Below are positions 37,239-44,548 of a DNA stretch of 64,000 bases, in pieces; the stretch's first letter is position 1, and each line of letters begins with the position of its first letter. The notes beneath the pieces were generated by a model, which had not been told where the DNA came from, made no database searches, and saw only the letters and a program-made list of their open reading frames with translations. A program made the translations under genes and the position numbers. The stretch is from Clostridium sp. 12(A) (GTDB lineage Bacteria > Bacillota > Clostridia > Lachnospirales > Lachnospiraceae). The stretch is from contig JAGI01000003.1 of the NCBI GenBank assembly GCA_000526575.1, forward strand, positions 248,001 to 312,000. Reading direction: 5' to 3'.

Positions 37239-38844
37239 AGCACTAATAAGAACTGAAGATTTAACACCTACTGAAATAAATGATTTATTTGTTGAAACAA
37301 AAATTGATCGTGAAAATATTATTGCCCTAAAGTCAAATCAGCAACTTCTTCTCATTGGGAGCCGTGGTACAGGAAAAACCATGCTTTTACGCAAGGCTGA
37401 ATATGAATTAGATAGTACCTTTGCAAAAACAAAAATACTGCCAATTTATGTTAGTTTTGCAACTAGTGCCATCTATGAGAATACTGATCTTATGAAATTA
37501 ATGATAAATAAAATATTAATATCACTTAAAATCAAATTAAAAGAACATGGAATTATAGTACACGGAAATATTTTTAAACCGTTAATTTACGAACAGCAAA
37601 ACCCTATTGTACAGAAATTAGAATCATACATTAAAGCAGTAGAATTAAATAAAACAAATGATGATTATACTACAATTACTTCTGCAATAGATGATTTAAA
37701 CATTGTAAACAACTTAGATTATTTTAGAGCATTTATTTCTGAACTATGCACTGAATATAATATCGAAAAAATCATACTAATGTTTGATGAAGCATGCCAG
37801 ATATTTGCTCCAAACCAACAAAGGGAATTTTTCAACCTTTTTAGGGCACTAAGATCTCCTCTAATTATATGTAAAGCTGCTGTATATCCCGGATTAGTTT
37901 CTTACGGAACATTTCAACAATTTCATGACGCTACTACAAAAAAAATCGAACGTAATATACTAGCTGATGATTATAAAGAAAAAATGCGTGAAATCGTCAA
38001 AAATAATTATCCAATTGAATATAACAATATGCTTAAGCAAGGTGAACTTCTAGATACAGTAATTTATTGCGCAAATGGAAATCCTAGATTTCTGTTAAAA
38101 AGCTTAAATAGCATTTTAGAAGGAGAGAATACATTAAAAACAAAAAAGGTCACAGAAGTCATAAAAGATTTTTACCGAGCAATTATTTGGACAGAACATA
38201 CAAAACTTGAGGAAAGATATATAGGTCATAAAAAACTAATTGATTGGTCACGAAATTTTATTGAGAATGTAGTGTTAAAAGATATTGAAAAGACAAATCA
38301 TAATGAAGATAATAAAGCAGCAATATGTTTTGCAATATCAAGAGATGCACCAGAAACAATTAAACAGGCAATTAAAATTTTAGAATATTCAGGAATTGCC
38401 AAATTAGAAGCTGAAGCTACAAGATTTAGAAAAAAGGTCTTTGATAGATATCAACTTAATTATGGTCTTGTTTTACTAGTTGGAACATCGACAAATTTGG
38501 CGGCAACAAGCAGTCAACTATTAAAAAGAATATCATTAGCAAAATTTCCTAATTATAGCGAAAATTCTTCTGTATTTAGTGGTTGGGAAAGCTTAATATG
38601 TGAAGAGACTCAAAATGAAAATAGCACTGTAATATTAGAATCCATATTGCATAAAAGTATCGATCACTTGGATATTTCCTCAAAATTATTATTAAGATTA
38701 AAAAATAGTAATATTATTATTATTAAAGACATATTTGAAAAAGAAGAAAAAGATTTAGAAACCATAGGATATATTGGCCCTGTGCGTTCTAGGCAAATTT
38801 ATAATCATGTATTAGGTGCTATTTTGGAATACATATCCGGATAA
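37231..38844 (+). CDS. ORC/CDC6-like AAA ATPase with C-terminal helix-hairpin-helix domain
   Basis: 537 aa. Walker A GSRGTGKT (43-50), Walker B IILMFDEA (181-188) and a sensor-like strand (LIICKAAVYPGL) mark a STAND/ORC-CDC6-type P-loop ATPase. The middle (about 290-440) looks like a winged-helix/helical lid. The last 60 residues (LDISSKLLLRLKNSNIIIIK, then DLETIGYIGPVRSRQIYNHV) resemble the helix-hairpin-helix domain of the RNA polymerase alpha C-terminus, so it probably contacts DNA or a protein. It is AT-rich like its partner. Such ATPases often act as sensors or switches in defence modules. No clear ribosome site of its own, which fits coupling to the upstream gene. Confidence 0.75.
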   Translation: MSEALIRTEDLTPTEINDLFVETKIDRENIIALKSNQQLLLIGSRGTGKTMLLRKAEYELDSTFAKTKILPIYVSFATSAIYENTDLMKLMINKILISLKIKLKEHGIIVHGNIFKPLIYEQQNPIVQKLESYIKAVELNKTNDDYTTITSAIDDLNIVNNLDYFRAFISELCTEYNIEKIILMFDEACQIFAPNQQREFFNLFRALRSPLIICKAAVYPGLVSYGTFQQFHDATTKKIERNILADDYKEKMREIVKNNYPIEYNNMLKQGELLDTVIYCANGNPRFLLKSLNSILEGENTLKTKKVTEVIKDFYRAIIWTEHTKLEERYIGHKKLIDWSRNFIENVVLKDIEKTNHNEDNKAAICFAISRDAPETIKQAIKILEYSGIAKLEAEATRFRKKVFDRYQLNYGLVLLVGTSTNLAATSSQLLKRISLAKFPNYSENSSVFSGWESLICEETQNENSTVILESILHKSIDHLDISSKLLLRLKNSNIIIIKDIFEKEEKDLETIGYIGPVRSRQIYNHVLGAILEYISG

Positions 38845-39180
38845 TCATTATAGTATTAGCAATGGAATTCACTAAAATGTAAGTGCTTTAACAGAGCAAA
38901 CTGAAGTTCATGTAAATTTCCAAACTTATGTATAATAATATTACTTGTTTGTAGGCTCTTTTTATAGAAAAAATAGACTAAATGAGTCTTTATAAAATCA
39001 GACATGGGTTATAATGATAAGCACTTAATAGGTTCTTTAAGAGCAAACGCTCCATAGTTGAGGGAGGGGATGCGTAATTTTTTTATTTATCTGAGATAAT
39101 AGGCTCACAAAATCAGAAAATCAAGACTCAACTTTCTTGACTTTTATAGGAGAAGTGTCTATAAACCCGACAATATAATC
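38845..39180. other. Gene-free remnant region after the ATPase
   Basis: About 335 bp without a supported gene. AGGGAGGGG at 39061-39069 resembles a ribosome site but leads to no frame. The end of this stretch probably belongs to the IS66 remnant leader. Confidence 0.4.
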
Positions 39181-39348
39181 AGTGAACAGGCAATATCGCC
39201 TTCATCAATGGGCTGATCATATCCAAAAATTTCAAAACAGGTCTTCTGAAATCTCCGTCAAGGAATGGCTTATACAATTTAAAGTGCGTGAAAATAATGA
39301 TTTTTTACATATTCATTATCTTAGAGACTATATAAATCAAAGAACATA
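39181..39348 (+). pseudogene. IS66-family tnpA (accessory protein) remnant
   Basis: A GTG-initiated frame reads VNRQYRLHQWADHIQKFQNR and then SSEISVKEWLIQFKVRENND, ending with TAA at 39346-39348. The first half resembles the IS66 TnpA pattern (QYR.QQW...I..C..S...V..WC). The second half has lost the conserved WC..N/ISE..YYY part. No tnpB or tnpC follows; only about 35 bp remain before the right end of the island. Confidence 0.55.
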
Positions 39349-39384
39349 ACCCTACCCAACCATATCATTTTGTACCCACAGCTC

Positions 39385-39486
39385 TTTAAGATGGATCTGG
39401 TAGTTATGAGCATTGTGATTCTCTGTATTGTATCTGCGATTTTGTATCAGGGGATTTCATTGCTGGAGAAGAAAATTAAGTTTTAG
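39385..39486 (+). pseudogene. Right part of the second permease tail
   Basis: Reads FKMDLVVMSIVILCIVSAIL to the end EKKIKF and TAG. It matches 32824-32925 with 2 differences. Joined to 33073-33109 it restores the same 45 codons. Neighbouring downstream bases (CTGTTTTATT) also match. Confidence 0.88.
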
Positions 39487-39500
39487 CTGTTTTATTAATG

Positions 39501-39548
39501 AAAGGAGCTTTCCGTAGATTAACCATCAGACGAAAAGCTCCTTTTATC
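39501..39548 (+). terminator. Hairpin terminator after the permease-tail fragment
   Basis: The arms AAAGGAGCTTT and AAAGCTCCTTT form an 11-bp stem with a 22-nt loop and a TTTT tail. In minus orientation it could also serve the pirin gene. Confidence 0.6.
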
Positions 39549-39610
39549 TATCCAGATATTTTATTTCGCAAAGCTTCTGCTATTACCAAACTTATACTAC
39601 TGGATTTTTA

Positions 39611-40627
39611 TTACCTTTTTATCACACTGCCATCTGGATAACGGGCGAATCTTCCCATCTCCCTTTCATGAACCGGTTCATCATCTGGCCATGGCCAGCC
39701 TCCGAACTGGGTATTCTGATAATCCTCATATGCATTTCGTATTTCCTGTTCGGAATTCATAACGAATGGTCCATATTGCACCACCGGCTCATTGATTGGT
39801 TCCCCTTCTAAGAGTATAATGTAACTGGTCTTATCTCCATTTACTACCGTAATTTCATCTTCTCCTGAAAGCTTGATTCGGGAAGAGGGATCAACATTTT
39901 TACCGTCTATGGTAATAGAACCGGTGCCCTCATAAAAATACAGGTTACGGTTTAAGGTCTTAGAACCAGCAGCGATATGAAACTCTCCCTCTGGCTCCAG
40001 CTCCACAAGCTGGATTCCTACATGATTTTCTTCTTTTGCAGCCCATGAATCTTTCGTTGGCTCCAGGCTCTTTTTGTCTTCATATCTTCCGGCAATTAAT
40101 CGGATGGTCGCTGTCTTTCCTTTTTCATTGGTATGCTTTATCACAGGAATTTCTTCTGCCCATAGCATCTTATAATCCGGGTCTGCGAATTTACTCTTTG
40201 CCGGCAGATTCAGCCAGATCTGAAATAGTTCAAGGGGATTTTCCTTATCCTGATGTACCAGGGGGAACATCTCTACATGCTGGCAGCCTGCTCCGGTCGT
40301 CAGCCACTGGACATCGCCATTCCCATAACGTCCTTCCGCTCCCTTGGAATCAAAATGGTCAACAATTCCTTCCAGTACAACGGTAACCGTCTCAAAACCA
40401 CGGTGAGGATGAACCGGAAAGCCGGGAACTGTTTCTCCATGGTACATGCTAAAGCCGTCTTTTCCTGAAAAATCATTCCCCATTCTTCTTCCTTCTAAAG
40501 AAACAGCAGGCCCTTGTACCTCATTTCCTGCCGGAAAATGATCCTTATGATGCATACATGCCAGGAACGGACTGTCCATTCCCCATTGGAAACCTATTTT
40601 TTCAATTGCCTTTATCTTTTTACTCAT
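39611..40627 (-). CDS. Pirin family protein
   Basis: 338 aa bicupin. The N-terminal cupin has the pirin metal-site pattern PHRGFETVTVVLEG, and FLACMHHKDHF precedes it. A C-terminal pirin domain has FHIAAGSKTLNRNLYFYEGT. Pirins bind Fe or other metals, and some oxidise flavonoids such as quercetin; others have regulatory roles. AGTG-containing GGAG lies 8 nt before the ATG at 40627; the GTG at 40636 is unlikely. The start lies inside the end of the marR gene, so the two form one transcript under MarR control. Confidence 0.9.
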   Translation of the reverse strand: MSKKIKAIEKIGFQWGMDSPFLACMHHKDHFPAGNEVQGPAVSLEGRRMGNDFSGKDGFSMYHGETVPGFPVHPHRGFETVTVVLEGIVDHFDSKGAEGRYGNGDVQWLTTGAGCQHVEMFPLVHQDKENPLELFQIWLNLPAKSKFADPDYKMLWAEEIPVIKHTNEKGKTATIRLIAGRYEDKKSLEPTKDSWAAKEENHVGIQLVELEPEGEFHIAAGSKTLNRNLYFYEGTGSITIDGKNVDPSSRIKLSGEDEITVVNGDKTSYIILLEGEPINEPVVQYGPFVMNSEQEIRNAYEDYQNTQFGGWPWPDDEPVHEREMGRFARYPDGSVIKR

Positions 40628-41081
40628 TTGCTTCACTCCTTGTGTTTAATTTTTTCAGCAGATGCACTAACATTTCCTTTTCCTCTTCCTCAAGTCCGGT
40701 AAAACTCTCTGCTAAGTCCTCCACATGCCGGGGAAATATCTCTTCGATTTTTTCTCTCCCTTTTTGCGTGATTGAAATAATACAGGACCGTTTATCATTG
40801 GGATTAGGATGTCGTTCTATCATGGCATCTTTTTCTAAGTTGTTAATTACCACCGTCATATTTCCAGAGGTGGATAGAATACTGTCAATGATCTCGTTAA
40901 TTGTTAAATCGCCTTTGTGGTACAATGCCTCCAGCGCAGCAAATTGGGCAGATGTCAGACCTCCCTGGTTAAAGATGGCACCAGCCCTCCTGTGAAGTGC
41001 AGAAGTCGTTCTGCTAAGCCCAATAAATGCTTTTAAATTGATATCGTTTTCTTTACCATAAGATATTTTGTTCTTTTTCAT
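40620..41081 (-). CDS. MarR family transcriptional regulator
   Basis: 153 aa. The winged-helix has LTSAQFAALEALYHKGDLTI, SGNMTVVINNLEKDAMIERH and the wing NPNDKRSCIISITQKGRE. It probably represses its own operon (marR-pirin), because an 18-bp palindrome fills the promoter spacer. No ribosome site precedes the ATG, and the predicted transcription start falls on the A of that ATG, so the mRNA may be leaderless. The ligand is unknown; phenolic compounds would fit a pirin partner. Confidence 0.92.
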   Translation of the reverse strand: MKKNKISYGKENDINLKAFIGLSRTTSALHRRAGAIFNQGGLTSAQFAALEALYHKGDLTINEIIDSILSTSGNMTVVINNLEKDAMIERHPNPNDKRSCIISITQKGREKIEEIFPRHVEDLAESFTGLEEEEKEMLVHLLKKLNTRSEANE

Positions 41082-41087
41082 AGATTC

Positions 41088-41116
41088 AATATATCACTAA
41101 TTAGTGATAATGTCAA
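41088..41116 (-). promoter_or_regulatory. marR-pirin promoter with operator in the spacer
   Basis: Minus strand: TTGACA (41111-41116), a 17-nt spacer, TATATT (41088-41093). The perfect 18-bp palindrome TATCACTAATTAGTGATA (41092-41109) occupies the spacer, an arrangement expected for strong autorepression. Confidence 0.85.
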
Positions 41117-41158
41117 TGGTGTTTTAGAGTTATGAGGAGATCATAGAATTTAGACAAT

Positions 41159-41195
41159 AAGGACAAGCCAGTATAATAGACGCTGGCTTGTCCTT
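41159..41195. other. Perfect 13-bp hairpin between the FNT channel and marR genes
   Basis: The arms AAGGACAAGCCAG and CTGGCTTGTCCTT flank an 11-nt loop. Neither side has a real T run, so it is at best a weak terminator for the FNT gene. Confidence 0.45.
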
Positions 41196-41285
41196 AATTA
41201 AACGATTGTATCCGATATTTGTGAATTGCTAGTAAGGCTTAGTAGGGCAAACTACTGCCTTTTTTAATCCAATAGATTTAGTTTA

Positions 41286-42062
41286 TTAAATAATTTCTTT
41301 TGTCTTTGAGGCATACCAGTAAGGAACTCCCAGAAAAAGAGAGGCACCTGCCATATTCCCAAGTGTTACAATCAGAACATTCTTACTTACAGCAAACAGC
41401 GTTAAATTAACATCATGGGGCAACATAAGAGCTATTGAAAATATCCCCATATTTGCTATAGAATGTTCAAATCCGGAAACAGCAAATGCTAAAACACAAA
41501 ACACCATCATAATTAATTTAGCAGTCTCTTCCTTCATCTTATAGAACAGCCAGATTGCAAGGCATATTACAAAATTGCATAGCACGGCACGGAAAAACAA
41601 CTGTCCCATGGGTATATCAAGTTTGGAAAGAGCCGTTTTTTCAATGTATGCATCTGATATTCCGATCATTGCTTTGCTTTGTACATAGATAAAAGCTAAT
41701 ATCATGCATCCAATTAAGTTTCCGGCATAATTAATCAGCAAAAGCTTTGCTGTTTCTTTCAAACTCACCGTTTTCTTTAGATACCCAATGGTAAATACAA
41801 AACAATTTCCAGTAAAAAGTTCCCCTCCTGCAAATGTCAATAGCCCGAGGGCCACCCAGAAGGTGAGCCCGATAGTTATCTTTCCATACATTTTTCCTTC
41901 CACCTGTATGATTGCAGCTGCTGAAAAGGAAAGGGCAATTCCTATGATAATAAAAAATCCTGACATCATTGCCAGTACAACATACTGGAATAAGTTCTCG
42001 TTTAGAAATTCACTTTTTTTCTGTGCAGATTCTGCCACTTTTTTAACTTCATTTGTATACAT
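41286..42062 (-). CDS. Formate/nitrite transporter (FNT) family channel
   Basis: 258 aa with 6 membrane segments. FNT hallmarks: GELFTGNCFVF in the second repeat and NYAGNLIGCMILAF in the third. Family members pass formate, nitrite or hydrosulfide. The frame extends to GTG 42077, overlapping the hydrolase stop; the ATG at 42062 (MYTNEVKKVAESAQ) is chosen with a modest AGGT site. It follows the alpha/beta hydrolase gene, an unusual partner. Formate export would suit a fermentative anaerobe. Confidence 0.88.
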   Translation of the reverse strand: MYTNEVKKVAESAQKKSEFLNENLFQYVVLAMMSGFFIIIGIALSFSAAAIIQVEGKMYGKITIGLTFWVALGLLTFAGGELFTGNCFVFTIGYLKKTVSLKETAKLLLINYAGNLIGCMILAFIYVQSKAMIGISDAYIEKTALSKLDIPMGQLFFRAVLCNFVICLAIWLFYKMKEETAKLIMMVFCVLAFAVSGFEHSIANMGIFSIALMLPHDVNLTLFAVSKNVLIVTLGNMAGASLFLGVPYWYASKTKEII

Positions 42063-42076
42063 GACCGTACCTGCCA

Positions 42077-43294
42077 CTATTCAGTTTCAATCATATTACA
42101 GTCAAATACTTCATCCAACCAGTCAAACATTACCTGATGAAAGAGTGCATGATTCCCCTCCTGACAATGCTCTTCTGCCCCTTCTTCTATGGTAAATACC
42201 CGAACCGTTTTTGGTGCTTTTATTTCCTCAAGCAATGCATCTAACTGGTCCTTAGACACGAAATGATCCGTCTCTCCCATGGTCAGTAATACAGGACATT
42301 TTATTTTACTGGCAATTCCTTTTAAAGAAGCCTTTTTCATTTCTTCAAATACTTCATAGCGGTATTTTAGACCAAACACCCATTTTCCGTTATTCAGCAT
42401 CCATCTTAGATTGGAATTTTGTTCCTCGGCCAGCGCAAGCATCTGCTCTCTTTTTTCTTCAGGCAACTGTAACACCTGTGCCAGCTGGGGATTCTGATTT
42501 AAAGTGGAATCAAAGGTATCGTAAAATACATTAAACGCAATACAAGCCTTCACTCGTTCTTCAAATGCGGCTGCTCTCGGTGCAAAGTAACCGCCCAGAC
42601 TCATACCAAGCAGTGCGATTTTTTCCTTGTCAATCTCCGGTCTTGTTTCCAGATAATCAATCGCTGCTTTTACCGGAACCTCTGCATCATGGCGCATCAC
42701 AAGGTTTTGTTTACGAAGAGCCTCTCCTTGTCCTGGTATTTCAAAGACCAGACAGTGATATCCTCTCTTAATCGCTGCAGCTGCACCGCAAAAATACAAT
42801 TCCTGTAACGTAGAGTCATATCCTCCTACAAATAGGAGAACGGGACGTTTCTTTAACTCATTGTTCTTATCCTCTGATGCTCCGTAAAAATATCCTTTCA
42901 GATAAGTTCCTTCGTAAGGGATTTTTACGATTTCGAAATGACTGTCTAATAAATCCATTCCTTTCTCAAAAGCCATGACGCTCTTATCGAAATTCTCCAT
43001 TCTCCTTTCATCGGTTCCATCCAAAAAGAATTCTCCCGTACGATAATAATTATGTGATCGTAAAAAGGCCTCTCTGGCACTTACCTTATGGCGCTTATTC
43101 AAGCAATCTACTGCAGTCTGATAAGTCCTGTCCGCTGTTTTTTTCCATTCCAAAAACCAGCTTTCGAAGTTTCCTTCCTCTACATTTGCTGCTGTAGCAA
43201 GGCACTCCCCTATCTCCGCACCTTGATATCCTCCGTAAGTTGCTGCTCTTAATAATTCAAATGAAAATGCCTGATCGTTAAAATAAAATTTCAT
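42077..43294 (-). CDS. Alpha/beta hydrolase (FrsA/DUF1100-like, S9-related)
   Basis: 405 aa. The N-terminal helical cap (about 1-120) is followed by the hydrolase core. The oxyanion region LLFVGGYDSTLQE precedes IPGQGEAL and the nucleophile elbow LLGMSLGGYFAPRAA. The acid comes near TMGETDHFVSKDQ and the His near EEHCQEGNHALFHQ. The cap-plus-core layout resembles 2,6-dihydropseudooxynicotine hydrolase-type or acyl hydrolases, but the substrate is unknown. It is first of a two-gene operon with the FNT channel and lies next to a TetR gene that shares an operator-like site. Confidence 0.85.
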   Translation of the reverse strand: MKFYFNDQAFSFELLRAATYGGYQGAEIGECLATAANVEEGNFESWFLEWKKTADRTYQTAVDCLNKRHKVSAREAFLRSHNYYRTGEFFLDGTDERRMENFDKSVMAFEKGMDLLDSHFEIVKIPYEGTYLKGYFYGASEDKNNELKKRPVLLFVGGYDSTLQELYFCGAAAAIKRGYHCLVFEIPGQGEALRKQNLVMRHDAEVPVKAAIDYLETRPEIDKEKIALLGMSLGGYFAPRAAAFEERVKACIAFNVFYDTFDSTLNQNPQLAQVLQLPEEKREQMLALAEEQNSNLRWMLNNGKWVFGLKYRYEVFEEMKKASLKGIASKIKCPVLLTMGETDHFVSKDQLDALLEEIKAPKTVRVFTIEEGAEEHCQEGNHALFHQVMFDWLDEVFDCNMIETE

Positions 43295-43321
43295 AATCTT
43301 TTCTCCTTATCATTCATAGTA

Positions 43322-43358
43322 ATGATGCAGTTAACGTTACTGGTAACGTTTGCATCAT
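43322..43358. promoter_or_regulatory. Long interrupted palindrome upstream of the hydrolase gene
   Basis: The arms ATGATGCA and TGCATCAT enclose a second palindrome AACGTTAC-TG-GTAACGTT; only a 3-base GTT interrupts the left arm. No T run follows, so an operator is more likely than a terminator. It lies 28 bp upstream of the hydrolase start. Confidence 0.5.
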
Positions 43359-43385
43359 GGGTTTTTACATAACAGTTTCATTGAA

Positions 43386-43396
43386 CATTCAGTGAA
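43386..43396. promoter_or_regulatory. TetR operator-like site upstream of the hydrolase gene
   Basis: CATTCAGTGAA is identical to 44087-44097 in the tetR promoter. It is a probable half or core operator linking the hydrolase-FNT operon to this TetR regulator. Confidence 0.45.
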
Positions 43397-43431
43397 CTAA
43401 ATTCTTTAAAATGTACCCGGAAAATACATTG

Positions 43432-44073
43432 CTATATTTTCCAGGTTAAAAGTGTGTAGTCAACAATCTGCTTCAGATAACTATCACGATTGCTATGATA
43501 CATATTGTGATTATCAAAAAATACATCCTGCACAATATAGGAATAGATTGCACTCCAAAACTGATTGACCATCATAAAAGTATCAAAGGAGCGGATTTCC
43601 CTTCTGTCCACATATACCTGAATCAATTTCTTGGTCTGCTCCATCAAAAGGTTCACATGTTGATTAAAGCTTTTTGTATATTCCTCTGAAAAAACACTTT
43701 TTTCTTTTAATAAAATCATCAATACATTTTTATCTTTTGCTATATAAGTGAAGAAAATTTTTCCCAGGGAAATCAGTAATTCATTGATTGGCATTGTTTC
43801 CTTTAAGGCTGCAATCTCAGACTCTACCAATAAGTAACGCTCTTCCAGAAACTCATTGAGTATCATATCCAAAATTTGTTTTTTCCCTTCCGGAAAATAG
43901 TGATAGATCAATCCGTCTGCCATACCGATATGCTTTGTTATTTGTCTTGTGGTCGTGGCATGGTAGCCTTGTAATGCGAATAGTTCCTTTGCTGAGTTTA
44001 AAAGCTGCTCTCTTCGTTCCATTGCCTGAAGATCACGACTCGTCAGATTTGTTGTATCATTTTTTGCTTTCAT
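43432..44073 (-). CDS. TetR/AcrR family transcriptional regulator
   Basis: 213 aa. The N-terminal HTH reads RREQLLNSAKELFALQGYHA, then TTTRQITKHIGMADGLIYHY, typical TetR. The C-terminal ligand domain is helical and unassigned. The GTG at 44082 is in frame, but the ATG at 44073 has GGTGA 5 nt upstream. It probably represses itself and the hydrolase-FNT operon downstream, which shares the CATTCAGTGAA site. Confidence 0.9.
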   Translation of the reverse strand: MKAKNDTTNLTSRDLQAMERREQLLNSAKELFALQGYHATTTRQITKHIGMADGLIYHYFPEGKKQILDMILNEFLEERYLLVESEIAALKETMPINELLISLGKIFFTYIAKDKNVLMILLKEKSVFSEEYTKSFNQHVNLLMEQTKKLIQVYVDRREIRSFDTFMMVNQFWSAIYSYIVQDVFFDNHNMYHSNRDSYLKQIVDYTLLTWKI

Positions 44074-44077
44074 TTCA

Positions 44078-44127
44078 TTCACCGTCCATTCAGTGAATAT
44101 TATAACCCTTCTGTTTTAAAAATGCAA
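44078..44127 (-). promoter_or_regulatory. tetR promoter and overlapping operator
   Basis: Minus strand: TTGCAT (44122-44127), 17 nt, TATAAT (44099-44104). The inverted repeat ATTCAC...GTGAAT (44078-44099) covers the end of the -10 and the transcription start. Confidence 0.68.
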
Positions 44128-44189
44128 TGGTTTTATTTAGAACTATTCGGACTGGTAATTTTTTTTATACGAAAGAAACCAAGCAGTGA

Positions 44190-44543
44190 TTAATGGTTTA
44201 GCATAAATAATATCTCATCTACCATACAGCCATATAGTAATATAACGGTACTCATTATAATAAACGTTACTCTATAAGAAAATATATGAAATCTCTGTTT
44301 CCATTCTAACCAGTCTTTTTCCCTACTCCTGTCTTTTTTTATCATGGACACGGCACCAATGATTAATCCCATACTACCGGCTACAAATAAAACCCCTTTT
44401 ATGCCCTCAAGAGTCGTTATCAAACTTCCTCTTGAAATAAGTAAACTAATTACACCACTCACAATTACTAAGATGCAGCTAACCAAACTACTATACTTCA
44501 GACATTTATAAAAATCCATTCCAACAATCTTTACACGTTTCAT
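44190..44543 (-). CDS. Small integral membrane protein at the end of the opp operon
   Basis: 117 aa with three likely membrane segments (about 16-36, 50-68, 87-108) separated by a basic loop (KKDRSREKDWLEWKQR). It starts 5 bp after the oppF stop and has an AAGGG site, so it is probably cotranscribed with the peptide transporter. I do not recognise the family. Confidence 0.7.
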   Translation of the reverse strand: MKRVKIVGMDFYKCLKYSSLVSCILVIVSGVISLLISRGSLITTLEGIKGVLFVAGSMGLIIGAVSMIKKDRSREKDWLEWKQRFHIFSYRVTFIIMSTVILLYGCMVDEILFMLNH

Positions 44544-44548
44544 AATCT

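Larger units (their letters stand above)
33106..39388. mobile_element. 6.3-kb inserted genomic island with imperfect terminal inverted repeats
   Basis: The insertion (33110-39384) splits a permease-tail copy exactly within one codon, and TTTA occurs on both sides (33106-33109 and 39385-39388). The ends GCTGAGAGTACAAAATG (33110-33126) and CATTTTGTACCCACAGC (39366-39382) are inverted repeats matching at 15 of 17 positions. The cargo is a toxin-antitoxin-like pair, a broken serine recombinase with small genes, an AT-rich two-gene unit and an IS66 tnpA remnant. No intact transposase is present, so the element is probably immobile now. The mobilising enzyme is unknown, and the right end has two extra bases between repeat and TTTA. 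Confidence 0.7.
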
